A DNA stretch of 64,000 nt from Blakeslea trispora (lineage: Eukaryota; Mucoromycota; Mucoromycetes; Mucorales; Choanephoraceae): NCBI GenBank assembly GCA_025331445.1, contig JAIWNE010000024.1:124001-188000 (forward strand). Direction: 5' to 3'. Under the pieces are notes generated by a model. It was not told the origin of the DNA, did no database searches, and saw nothing but the letters and a program-made list of their open reading frames with translations. Position 1 is the stretch's first letter, and the number at the start of each line of letters is the position of its first letter. Positions 43,892 through 55,387 of the stretch are shown in pieces. The position numbers were made by a program, and so were the translations under genes.

Positions 43892-44603
43892 AGTGATAAT
43901 GAACTAGTCACACAGTTTAGATTGCATCTGTGTTTGACATTTGTTTGTAGCTATAATATTATTAAAACGATACTATCTAATATGCTTTGTTATGCATGAG
44001 CAGCAATAGAACAATACTTTTTGGTATAAGTGTATGTGTTGAGCTTCTAGAACGAAGTTGTCTTTGACTTGCTAATAAGATGGAATGAATAGTCAAAGAG
44101 CTTTGGTCGATATGCTACCATATATTATTGAGATAACATAAAACATCTTTAGGGTGCTTGTTGAACAGAAACAAAACAGAATTGGCCTTTAAGCAATGAC
44201 AATTTCATGTTGCAAAAAGCCCTAATTCTACATTGAAAAGTGAGTACACTATGTATCGCCGACAAGCTTGTTGCTCATTGGTGTATTCAATACAAATTCA
44301 TGCGAACACAATTTGATTACTCCGCTTTGAGAATTGGTGATTAGACAACTACTTTATTGTTCAAGTGATGCATAGTATAAGTCGGAAGATTGAAATTCAG
44401 CCTATCTGTTCATTTGGGTTAATGTGCTTATGGCTTGTAGTTATCAATCAAGGTACATGACTCTCTCTGTTTCTCTTTTTTTTTCCTCAGTTTAATCTTC
44501 AAGATAAAGACTCAAAAAGTCAAAAAAAAAGAGCGTCACTATACTCCGCCTCCTTTTGATGAATTGCGTGTTTTCGCTTTGTGATAGACTTTCTTAATTT
44601 ATT
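43892..44603. other. Intergenic, nothing recognised
   Basis: AT-rich spacer before the Hub1 gene; a short C/T tract at about 44460-44490 lies in the presumed promoter. Confidence 0.5.
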
Positions 44604-45397
44604 ATGTTACGTTTTAAGAAGCACGAAACAGGTAAGAAAAGGAGAAGAATGCTACCAAAGAAAAGAAGACTTCAATATAGTTCTAACAAGATGCTCAAAT
44701 CATACACTGTTACACACTTCTTTCATGTAGATAAAGATTCTAAAAAAGATGTGCGCAGAGAGGAGCGTTCTCGTTCTCGCTCACCTACACGTAAGAGGGA
44801 TTACTCTCCTCGCAGAGATCGCTTACCTCGTAGGGATCGCTCACCTCGTAGGGATCGCTCACCTCGTAGGGATCGCTCACCTCGCAGAGATCGTTCACCC
44901 CGTAGAGATCGTTCACCCCGTAGAGATGAGCGACGATCTCGCCCTCGGTCAAGCTCACCCAATAACAGAAGACGATCTCGCAGTCCAGTCAAGCCCCGCC
45001 TTAGTGAAAGAGAGGTATAGATATCATATGAGTTGTGTCATTTCGAATGTATGTTTGTGCTAATCGGTTGAGGTATGATTTAGGGTGTCAAGAGAGTATT
45101 AAAGAAGAAGCCTACTTACAACATGATTGAGATTGAAGTCAATGATCGTTTGGGAAAGAAAGCTCGAGTCAAGTGCTCTCCAAACGATCTTGTAGGTGAT
45201 TTCAAAAAGTTAGTTGCAGCACAAATTGGTACAGAACCACATAAAATCGTCTTGAAGAAATGGTACAAAGAATTCAAAGATCATATCACATTGGCTGACT
45301 GTAAGTTACACATCTTGTTAATGAGTTATTTTCTTCTAATCTATCCTTTCTAGACGAACTTCACGATGGCATGAACTTAGAATTATATTACAGATAA
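44604..45397 (+). CDS. Hub1/UBL5 ubiquitin-like splicing modifier with N-terminal RS-repeat domain
   Basis: Hub1/UBL5 is a ubiquitin-like protein that binds HIND elements of spliceosomal proteins (Snu66, Prp38) without covalent conjugation and influences weak-splice-site use. Exons 44604-44631, 44731-45014, 45084-45300 and 45354-45397 give 190 residues, all in phase. Residues 118-190 are a complete 73-residue Hub1: start [18 protein letters not shown], Asp at Hub1 position 22 (the HIND-contact Asp), [20 protein letters not shown] and the diagnostic C-terminal Tyr-Tyr-x without Gly-Gly. The first 117 residues are an Arg/Ser domain with seven tandem SPRRDR-type hexapeptides and further RS dipeptides. 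Most known Hub1 proteins are only the 73-residue core, so this is an unusual fusion. Confidence 0.88.
44805..44930 (+). repeat. 18-bp tandem repeat encoding SPRRDR units
   Basis: Seven consecutive 18-bp units, the central ones nearly identical (CCTCGTAGGGATCGCTCA) and the outer ones differing by synonymous changes, inside the second exon of the Hub1 fusion gene. Copy number may vary between strains (inference). Confidence 0.9.
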
Positions 45398-46049
45398 TCA
45401 ATTAAAGCGACGCAGTCCTCTTTTGTCGATCACAAGAGGCACCCATGCATATTAGTAAAAGTATCAAAGTCAAAAGAGTGCTCGTTGGAGATACATTTTG
45501 TCGCCCCAATTTTGTTTTCTCCAAATGTGATGATCGATTTCTTTTTTTTTTTGGTAAAATAATACTATTAAAAAAGGAATAGGATTGAAAAAAAGTCAAA
45601 CATGATGGTCATTGAAAATGGCTTTTTGTTGGATGATAAGTTCAAGGGAATACTCAAACTATGTAAAGTGTAAATTCCACCAAAGAAAAAGAAATCAAAG
45701 ACCAGTGAAGGAAGCCAATGCTCCTTTTCAAATGGACGACAAATGATTAGTAGGGCTTGGCGTAGTGGATCAACAAGAACTCTAAGACAAGGCAAGGGAT
45801 AATTGTCAATAAAATCACAGATGAAACGACATGCTCTGTATGGAAGCCTTACTCGAAGGGAAAAAATGCAACAATTCTGAGTGTTACAAAAGTGTAGACA
45901 TAGTATTTATTTTTTTCAAAAGTAGTCTATTATTTTCTTTATTATCTTCTTGTGAAAAAGAAATACTATCTAGCAGCAGCATATGAGTATAATAAATAAG
46001 AGAGAAACTACAGTTGACTTTGAGGCATCATTGCCATTAACTTCTTTAA
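45398..46049. other. Convergent intergenic region
   Basis: Between the stops of the Hub1 (+) and DPBB (-) genes. AT-rich, T and A runs near 45540-45590; no gene recognised. Confidence 0.5.
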
Positions 46050-46669
46050 TTAGCTGATTGGGTTTTTCTTGCGGCGACTGTGATAACTGGGTCTATGGTT
46101 CTTTTGTTTTGAGCTTTTAATGTGGATGCCTTGTCGAGTGTTGAGCTGTCCTGGAGTATAAATGCCCTCGCAATTGGATTTTTTTACGTTGGTCCATTTA
46201 GCAGGCGAAGGATCTGTTTTTTGTCCAAAAAGGGACTCAAAGGCAGGTATACTTATCTATTTTAACAAATTAAATGTTACGAAAAGTCAGGAAAACACAG
46301 TAACAAGACATTTACATCAAGGCCTCGTCCGCCTTTGTCTACAGCCAATACATAAATGTGCTCTCCTGTATTCAAGTTAGTCACTTTGAGGCATTGACCA
46401 CACTCATTAGCAGTATCAATTGCTTGAACAGCTGTTATCCTAGCTAGATTAAGTTCAGAATAAGGCATACCACAAGCAGGATAAGATATCCTAAGAGCTT
46501 CTTCGCCTATCATACTGTTAGCAAGAGTAAACTCCAATCTCTCTCTCTAGTCTTACTTACCAAGGCCATAGTAATCTTCGGGTGTTACAGAAGCAGAGCC
46601 AGAAAGATCTGCATGAGCACCAAGAAAAGTAGTCATCAACCCTGTCAATATGATTCTTTTATGAAACAT
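46050..46669 (-). CDS. Secreted expansin-like protein, RlpA-type double-psi beta-barrel (DPBB)
   Basis: Exons 46669-46561, 46506-46316 and 46256-46050 give 168 residues. A signal peptide covers ~1-20 (MFHKRIILTGLMTTFLGAHA). The DPBB domain spans ~35-135: ISYPACGMPYSELNLARITA, then ANECGQCLKVTN with the disulphide Cys residues, YVLAVDKGGRGLDI and SIPAFESLFG. The remaining ~50 residues are basic (NTRQGIHIKSSKQKNHRP ... SRRKKN). There is no expansin C-terminal CBM63 domain, so it belongs with the short single-domain DPBB proteins of fungi, which bind or loosen wall polysaccharides; catalytic activity is not established for them. The intron near 46507-46560 was chosen because it restores the conserved frame. 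Confidence 0.85.
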
Positions 46670-47627
46670 TATGAATCCGCTTGATATTTATTGATCGAAA
46701 AGTTGTATGCTCTAATATTGTACTTTCTTTTTTTTTCTCTTGTGCTATAGGCTATACATATATGTGTATAGAAGCAGTGTTAGCATGATTCCTCTATCAT
46801 AATGACAAGAGCAAGAGTAGATCAATTCAATTGCTTAGCACTTGATATATGTATTTACTTTTTATGTTCTTCTCCCGTTATACAGTTGACTCGATTTCTT
46901 TTAAGCAAAGAAGCATTTACGAATATCAAATATGCTCTATCTACTTTTATTTCTATTTTTCAAAGCTTTGTCGGCTCGTCTCTTTTTTTTTTCTAATAAA
47001 TCGCAGTAAAGCTCTCATAAGCAAACAATGGGACACTTTCTTTTTTCCAGCATTGTAAAGTTATCATAGTACATAAAAAGCAACAAGTGACATTAGTAAA
47101 ATGACAACAATCAACTCAAGGTAAAAAGCGCATAGCATTTGTTTTTTGTCTCAGTTTATGTAGTTCGTTTCTTTAGCTTTTCGTACAATCCAACAAATGA
47201 GCAGTTGTTTGTATTTCATTAAGCACTAGAGCAAATACCTCGAAAATCAATGACTGGTTATCACTCATAGAAAAAGGGAAACACTTGAATCTCTTGAATA
47301 CAAGCAGATAAAATTTCTTTACATGGAACCAAACAGCAGAGTTATTTTGTCATAAAATCAACTGGCTTCACCTGATCTCTATGATGTATTCTAACCTATA
47401 ACATGTTGAATTTTGAGTTTTGCTCAGTCGAGGTAGGACAGGCTCTTTGCAAGAGATGGTTTCATTTATTACTTCGTCTAAAGAGAAGGATGTAGTAGAT
47501 GTATTAAGCACAATAAGAAATATAAAAGAAAAACAAGAGAGATGCTCCAGATAGAGATATTCAAGAATATATGTGTATATATGTATGTATGTATGTGGTG
47601 TTTGTGTGTGTGCCTGCATTTGATGAT
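46670..47627. other. Intergenic, upstream of the DPBB gene
   Basis: AT-rich DNA between the Rab stop (-) and the DPBB start (-). A near-palindromic TATA-containing element, CTATACATATATGTGTATAG, at about 46749-46768 is 80-100 bp upstream of the DPBB ATG and may belong to its core promoter. GTAT/TGTG short repeats sit near 47570-47610. Confidence 0.45.
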
Positions 47628-48608
47628 TTACAAGCCGCAGCATGATGACTTTGGGGCTGATGGTTCTTCATCCAATGGAGAAAATGTATTTGTCTTCTTT
47701 CTCGAGGGTAAGTATTGTTTGCGTTCTACTAATATACGTGCTACTTGAATGAACATATCCTCAATTTGACCTTAAAATTACCATTATTGGCAGACAAAAA
47801 AAAAGGATTAGTGCTGAGTTTCAGAAAGACAAAAGCAATGTCATCTTTACCATCGTCTTCTTTAGCTGATACTTCATACAATAATGTTTCTGGACCAAGT
47901 ACGCGTGCAATGTATTCTTGAGCATCATCATACAGCACTTCTCTTTGCGACTGTAAGTCCAGCTTGTTTGCTGCTACTACAACAACCAAATCTTCTGTCA
48001 TATTTCGCTTCAATTCTATGGATACACGCTTTTTTAGCTGCATAAATCTTTAATTTTCTCTGCCAGTTTTCTTTTTTTTAATATCTCTAAACAATACCTT
48101 CAATCCAAGAGGATAGTTCTTCGAAGCTTTCATGTGAAGTAATGTCATAAACTAACAAGGCTGCTTGAGCGCCTCTGTAATACATAGGAGCCATTGCCCG
48201 AAACCTCTCTGATATTTTCAGGTATGCAATTTTTTGGATCAATTATCAATACACATATCCACTTTTTTCACAGTAGCTATTTTACCTTGACCAGCTGTAT
48301 CCCATATTTGCAGCCTTACTTTACAATTGTCAACAGTCCTATTTTGCTTTGGTCATTTGTATGACGCAATGGGAAAACAAGCAAGCTATCACTTACTGCT
48401 TCTTTGTCATGAAAGATGCACCAATTGTCGAGGTGGAGTTAGGCGAAAATGTTCTCGATATATAGCGTGTGACAAGTGATGTTTTGCCGACACCTTTAAT
48501 AATAATTTATTTTATGTTTCAGACAAAATATTAAACAACTTGGACTATACCTTGACTACCCAAAATAACCACTTTTGCTTCTAGAGTAGAACTGGAAGAA
48601 CTATACAT
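47628..48608 (-). CDS. Rab-family small GTPase (Rab5/Rab22-like)
   Basis: Membrane-traffic GTPase, about 217 residues. Exons 48608-48551, 48493-48397, 48338-48286, 48208-~48093, 48037-47851 and 47770-47628. Motifs: GSQGVGKTSL (P-loop), switch I TSTIGASF, WDTAGQERFRAMAPMYYRG (switch II, endosomal-Rab-like), AANKLDL (NKxD) and EVSAK. The C-terminus Cys-Cys-Gly-Leu is a double-cysteine prenylation site. All G motifs are intact. One junction is a problem: the obvious donor at 48097 (GAAG|GTATTG) does not match the phase of the only good acceptor (TGCAG at 48038); a weak GTTTAG donor five bases on restores it. Start codon lies just 66 bp from the formin stop. Confidence 0.82.
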
Positions 48609-48674
48609 ATCAATCAAGATAAATAAATACAGAAATACAAGTAGAATATATTATTTATTAAATAGAAGTGTATT

Positions 48675-51600
48675 TCAATAAGGTATTTTAAGTTTATAAA
48701 AAAAAAAGAGAGAGAGAAAGAAAAAGGAGAAAAAAAAACAAAAAAAAATCCCCCCATTAAATTTCTTTCCCGCCAAAGAAACCTTCTTGCTTCTATGTAT
48801 AAACATCTGCCATGATTCATTGCTACTTCTAAGCCCAGACTTAAGCTCTTTCAGAACTTGAGCAAATCCATCTTCAGATTCTCCAGTGCAGAATCTATCA
48901 GATGATATCAAAGTATGTTGACTTTGTTCTTTCTGTAACTGTTGCCTCTGATCGATTTAAAAAAGATAGAGTCAGGCACGTTAAGTCAATTTAGGGATGT
49001 GAATAATGCCTACCTTTGATTGCATTTCTTGATGTCTTTGACGTCTAAGAGCTCTTTCTCTAGCTTCGTGAAGTTCTATCCGGGCTTTCTGTCAGACCTA
49101 GTGGTATTAGTATCTCGTCAAGTGGTTCTTAGTATAGACTTTTCTCTCTAACCTCAAACGAATACATAAACTTTGAAACAATACCGAAAAATTCCTCTGC
49201 TTTCATTCTAGTGGGGTCCTCACCATAATACGAGACTATAACTTTAAGTTTCTCATCGATATCTTTTGCCATAGCTTTAAGATCACTAATCAAGGGCTCT
49301 GCTTCTAGTAGAAATTCTTCCATAGCTTCTGCAAATCGATCAATTTGCAGCTCAGATGTCTTTTTCTTTCTATCGATCTTCAATTCATCTTTGATCAGAG
49401 TCAACCCGCTATTGATAGTATTGATATGCGCAAATAGGGTAGCAGGTGATACTAAGCTCAAAAAAAAATTAGCTAATTTCATATAATCAAAATCAAAATC
49501 AGTTTACATTTAGCAACTGCATGTAGATGAGCAATATCTTGGTGGAAATTGAGTGCATCTTCATCAGACTTGGATAAAAAATAAACCAAATAATGCAACA
49601 ACGTAGGCACATTACTATTTACTTCTGCCTCTGCTCTTGTATCTCTCATCTAAAAGCATATGAGTAAATATATAAGCTTAGCTTTCCACATGTTGAGCTC
49701 GTATTGTTTGTATAAAACCTTCAAAAGTGCTTCCAACCTGAATCCAAGTGCGTTACCTCGGATTGTTTGGGAGTTGAGATAATTTCCTATTGCCAAAACT
49801 GTCTATTGGCATCAAGAGTCAATTGAGTTCAAATTCATCGTCTTTTCTTCTTCTTCTTTTACCTTCAGGACGTGCTTAAATCGTGCACTTTGGCGTAATT
49901 CTGTAATAGCTATTTGAATCACATCAAGTTCAGGTAGGATTTCATTAAGCTCATGTTTAAACCGGCGACGAAATATCATGCAGCTTATTCTGTCTGTTAA
50001 GCGTGGAATGTACATGATAGATCGGAAGTATTTTTCAGCATCGCCAAGCATATCTAAATCACCTTGAAACTCTTTTACTGCTTCAATTTCTTCTTTTGTA
50101 GGGATGTACTGCTTGATAGCCATCAGGTTTTCGAGTGTCAGACTGTTATCATCAATGTTCCAGATAGCATCTCGAATTTCAGGATACGATAGCTTGATTT
50201 TTGCTAGCATGATAGCAATATTGTTAGCTCTGTTGAAGTCTAATAGGATAATTGTGTTTTGTTTACGGACTGTATGAAGACCTGAGGATGCCAAGTTAGG
50301 AGCTGTAGCTGTTTTACTGTTTTTCTTGAACAAGCATTCCAGCTCCTCTATATCTAGTCTAACTGCTTGACTTTCAAGTTCTTCAATTTTTCTATCATTC
50401 ATGGAACTATCACTATTGTTGATGTTGTTCGGGCAAGAATTTAGCAAAGGTGATTCTTGCATTTCATTCCAAACTGTGTTGTCAATTTTATCTGTAGGTA
50501 GTTTTGACCAGAAGAATTGCTTAGTTACAATATGTGAGGCAGGTAGGAGCTGATTTGATGAATCGAGCAGATGATTATCATCTGTATTTGCAATAGGTAA
50601 TGTTTTTTTATGCAACGATTTTAGACTAGAAAAGCTCAGGTTCAAAGCTAATGGATGCAAGTAGCGGGACTTTCTGTTTGATGCGCTACAACGGGGTGCT
50701 TCATTGGGTCTGAGTATATCACTAGATAATTGCATCATTGGTGGTGGTGGAGGTGGAGGAGGAGGGGGTGGTGGTGACAAAGACGAACTTGAAGCTAGTC
50801 CTATATTTGATAAAACCTTCTGACTCTCGGAACAATTTAACAACTCAGTCGATGAGGTTAACTGTGGTGTTTCAGCATAAGAAGGAATCTTGCTAGCAGG
50901 CTGGCTAAGCTTTAATAGCAATTCCTTTTTCTCGGCTTCGAGCTTCACAATGCGAGAATCTCTATTTTTGATATCAGCTAGTGATTTTGATACTTTGATC
51001 AGCAGCTCGTTTTTTTCTCTTCGTATTTTAGAGGCAGAATCCTGACTGTTGAGTAAGTCTTCTTTAAGCTCCTCTACAGTATTACGTAACCCTTCCACAT
51101 CCTCAAGGTTGCTGGCATTGATTGGCACAATATAACTACTAGAGCATTCTTTTATCTCATTTTCAGGGGTCTCTAATGATATCTTGCCAACAATTGGTTG
51201 GATTGATTTCATGAATTGCTGTAGTGCCTGACTGAAATCATCTATGTATACAAGCATGAGCCACTCTGTGCATAGAACAGATTCATCTTTGGTATACTCA
51301 CTACTTTCTTTAATTGATGCAAGGCTTTTGATGAATAGGTGAATGACTCCCCATACGTCTTGAACAAACGCTTTGTTGAGAGAAATTTGCTCAGAACCTA
51401 TCTTAACCAACTCGCTTATACTGTCAATCACCAGATAATACACATCAGGTTCAGAAGAAAACGCTTTGAGCGCTGATGCAGCAAAATCATCTGGTTGACT
51501 ATTTTTTGTTGTTAACTAAAAGTACAAATACAGAAAGCCATCTAAAAGAGAAAATCGCTTACAGCTGAAGAATGCTTTGACGCTTGCTGTTTTCACTGTG

Positions 51601-54379
51601 CTCTATTTTTTTCAAATCGAGTTGCTTGTTGGCTTTGTAATTGACTACTTGTTGTCCGAGTTCACTAGGAAGGGTATCTTTTATGCGACCAAGAGTATTC
51701 AATAAACTCTCAAACCCTCTTCTTTTCAATTCTACCCTCAGATTGTTTCTTTCTTCAGCCGTGTTGGGTGCTTGTATCATGAAATTAAAGAAAGTCAATG
51801 CAGCTATTGCACACTCGTATTTTTTCTGCTCTTGTTGCTCTTCGGGCAAGCTTGTAGATCTTGTTATCAAATCTGTTCCACGTGTTTGAATATCAATCCC
51901 AAGCTCCTGTAAGCATTTTATCAAGCGTTCAAACCGATATTGCTCTCCTTTTACTTCGGAGAGCACGTTGATCATGGTGCTATAAGTGACTGGTGAAGCT
52001 ATACAGAGTGCTGTAAATAATTCAAAAATTACAATAGCGATCTTGTAGGAAGTTGTTGTCATAGCGTATGATTTGAGGGGTAATTCGTTTCTAGGAGATG
52101 CTAAGAATTTTTGATTGCTCAAATCATTAGACGATATGTTATTTGTAGAAACTATAGAAGACACAGGCAAGGTACTATGACTTGATGTCATTGGATTTGG
52201 CTCGCCAGCTGAACTTAAAGTTACTTGACACTGAGAAGGTAGTGCTGTCATGAAGCAGGCAAGTAATGCAACAAGCGATTGATGGAGAACCACGGGGCGC
52301 ATCAGTACTTGTTGAAGACCAGGCTAAAATCAAACAAAAGAAATTTAAGAATTGTATACAAGAACTTTATGAACTTATCGTTTACAAAAAAAAAACGTTT
52401 TCATTAGGAGTAATCTTGAGGAGGATGGACAAGAATTGCAAAGTCTCCTCTTCCTCATTTCTCTCATTCTTCGTTATCTTGTAAGAAAAACAGTTACTTA
52501 CTTTGGTGTTCAGCAAAGCTGCTATACATCTGATACATTCTAACAAACAATATTCTTCGGTCTCTATACACTTGCTTCCTTCTTTTTTTCTTTCTCGTTT
52601 TGAAAATTGATTGGGAGCTCATCTAAATTGATAGAGTATTTAAACTTACCTAGATTTTTTGTGGATCAATCTTTCAAGCACATTCTCCAACGCAATCAGT
52701 CCTCCATGACGTCTTGAGAGAAACTCGCAAATCCACTCAGTAGTTCCATTCGTCAAGACATCTCTTAGCAAAGTCAAATGCTTGGTTAATGAGTCAACAG
52801 TGACGTTTCTAACAAAGTATTAAATATAAAGACAATACGAATTTTCGATTCTGTTTCAGGTACCTATTTCGAAGCCCTTCAACAAAATAAAAAGGACTAT
52901 TGTGATCACGTCGTTTCAGGTCATCCCCTTTGGTTACCGATTGAAGGTTGGGATCATTTGCTGATAGTGGATCTAACTCAGAGGGTTCTATTATTGAGGG
53001 CAAGGGTTTATTTGTTGAAATACTTGTTGAAGGGAATATGGACGAGACTGAAGGACGAGACACGTTTGGGGTTATATTGGCCGTATTGTAATTTAAGTAT
53101 TGCCTTGAGAGAGTCTTATTGTCTAATAGAAGCCATGCATTGGAATCATCCAATGAATTATCATTAGACTGATGAGCTAGTGCATCAAATTCCAAGACCA
53201 TTGATCCAACCTTGGAAGGATTGTTTTCTAAAGTCTTGCGTGAAAACTTGTACAAGGCCGCACGTTTATCTGGTAAAGGAGTTTTCGAGTTGGCAAAAAT
53301 TGATGTCAAAGATTGTGCCTTTGGGACCTGTGAATGAGATGCATTGCTCTCGTTGGAAGTGTTGTTCTGTGCTTTAGACTCGCTCAACACCAGCGATGAT
53401 TCCGAATTGTTTGTTGGGTTGTCATGTTCATTTACAATCAAAAACGATGTCAAGGACTTGCTGCGAAGGCTGTTTTCTAATGATGACTGATGTTGAGGCT
53501 TTTGGTTATTTGTATTAGAAAACAAGGAACGAGCCGAATTCTCTCGTTTCATTGATTTGGGACGCAATATTTTTGGTTGAAATAAAGATGAATTCGAACT
53601 TGAAATGGATGCGATACTCTTCCTTGACTGTTGTGCCGTATTTCTGGTCTTTTTGACCTGTTGGTTTTGCTGAAGTAAATAGAGTTTGCGTTCCAAGGGC
53701 ATCAGAAGTAGCTTTTCGCGCTGAGCAGATTTCATATTCAACTCGTCCTGATGTTCAATATTTGAAAAAAAAATGAGGCTTTTAGTAAACTGATCGTCCT
53801 ACTTTGATAAAGTATCGCTTATGTCAAATTTTACATATTATCTAAAGTACATACAAGCAGAATTCCAAAGGCAAAATCCAATTCATCTGAGCTCATCTCA
53901 TTCAATGAATCGGTTGTTGGAGATGTAGATGGACTGCTAGTGTGTTTGTTGGAAGGTTCTACAAGGATCTGATTTGGAGAAGCTACAGAGGATGAATTAT
54001 CATCTTCAGTAATAGGATGTCCTCCTAGCCATGTAGGCAGCCGATGCTTTTTTCCAAATCTAGAAGAAGCATTGGGTAGGCGTGGCGATGGGCGATCCTG
54101 GTTTGGCTGATTCATATTTGGCTGTTTGGGCTTTGAATGGATGGGATCTGGTGGTCCTTGTTTGGCAGAACAACCTGAATTTGTGTTGGTATCGTTATGC
54201 GAAGAAAAAGAAGACGAAGAAACAATCAATTCACTCTTGGATAACAAAGAGGGAATACTATTTCCAGGAGATGATAATGATTTTTGTACTAACTTGACCT
54301 CAGCTGGATTTTCTGGTTGTATGAGGGAGCCATTTTTAGCAGTCAGTGTTAGAGGCTGTTCTGCATTCATAGTGCACAA
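48675..54379 (-). CDS. Diaphanous-related formin (GBD-FH3-FH1-FH2)
   Basis: Actin nucleator controlling polarised growth or cytokinesis downstream of Rho GTPases. Eleven exons: 54379-53855, 53747-52864, 52808-52650, 52574-52502, 52323-51563, 51498-49863, 49802-49719, 49649-49508, 49451-49153, 49088-49014, 48947-48675; about 1461 residues, in phase throughout. A disordered Ser/Pro/Asn-rich N-terminus leads to the GBD/FH3 (DELDFAFGILLDELNMKSAQ near 165; TEWICEFLSRRHGGLIALEN near 495), a coiled coil (~690-800), a short FH1 (one Pro12 run near 870) and FH2 (~945-1330: QFFWSKLPTDKIDNTVW, DFNRANNIAIMLAKI, LAIGNYLNSQTIRGNALGF). A DAD-like block (FAQVLKELKSGLRS) sits near the end. The last ~30 residues come from a polypyrimidine tract, so the true 3' end may differ. 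Confidence 0.92.
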
Positions 54380-54969
54380 ACACTTTAGATTTATATAGAG
54401 TTCTCTAAATGAAAAAGTAAGAGCTTAAATTGTCAAAAAGAAATGACGGAAAGCGAGAATGGTTTGCTATATTAAACTGAAACAATGAGTGAACAAGTGT
54501 ATGTGGAGAAGAAGAAAGAGAGAGAGAAGGGAGGTACACTGTTTATTAAATGTTTGCTAGTTGTCTTTAGCGATAAACTACATGAAGGCCATATCCTCTT
54601 ATAAGTCAAAAAGAAAAGTGTTATAGGAGACAATCAAAGAAAGAAAGAAAAGAAAGGGGAAACTCACAAAGACTTGTATGTATATCAAAGCTCCTTACTG
54701 ATCATACTCAAAGAAGGCATATCTTGAGAGATAAAAGGGAGGAAAGGAAGGAGGCTATATCAATTCTAATGTCTACGAAAAAGTCAAACTACAACATTCT
54801 ATTTGCTTTTTAAAAAAAGGGGGTTCATACAATGATGCAGAACAGCTGTGTTTGAATCACAATAATGTCTGCTAGTTGAGGAATATAGCTCGAAAAACGC
54901 TTCAACAGAAAGTGTTGTTTTAGGGAACCAACACCATTTAATTCCGAAACAACATTTCTGTTAGTCCCG
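54380..54969. other. Intergenic spacer, formin promoter
   Basis: 590 bp between the rhodanese stop and formin start on the same strand; purine-rich runs (GAAAGAAAG) near 54500-54535 and 54635-54665. No gene recognised. Confidence 0.5.
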
Positions 54970-55387
54970 TCATTCGCTCTTTTGAACAGGATATCCGTTT
55001 CCTATCCAACTCAAAATTCCACCTTCAACATTGTATACATTTGTAAATCCCATGTTAGAAGTCAGGTATTCACCTGTTAGTAAACTACGTCTACCAGATC
55101 GACAAGACAAGATAAGCTGTCAATAGGTTGAGTTAGCATTCATGCATCCTGTAGAAAGTGTGCCAACCAACCTGATCATGCTTGTTCAAAACAGAAAATT
55201 TCGATTCAAATAGCTCCGGATTGGTTTTCAATAGAGAGAAAGGAATATTGTCATCGTAGCCGAGAATGGTGCCTTGTTCAAACAGCTCATCAACTTCACG
55301 CACATCAACAAGCAGGCCTGTAGCGGGTCTGGTGTCAAGCCAAATAGCAAGCTCTTGCACACTGTACGACTTTACTTTGGTCGACAT
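54970..55387 (-). CDS. Single-domain rhodanese (thiosulfate sulfurtransferase-like)
   Basis: Exons 55387-55172 and 55116-54970 give 120 residues, the usual length of a stand-alone rhodanese domain. Key elements: TGLLVDVREVDELFEQGTIL at the N-terminal half, the active-site loop LSCRSGRRSLLTGEYL with the persulfide-forming Cys, and the C-terminal VYNVEGGILSWIGNGYPV. Transfers sulfane sulphur to an acceptor such as cyanide or thioredoxin; the physiological acceptor is unknown. No strong targeting signal, although MSTKVKSYSVQ is mildly basic and mitochondrial import cannot be excluded. Confidence 0.9.
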
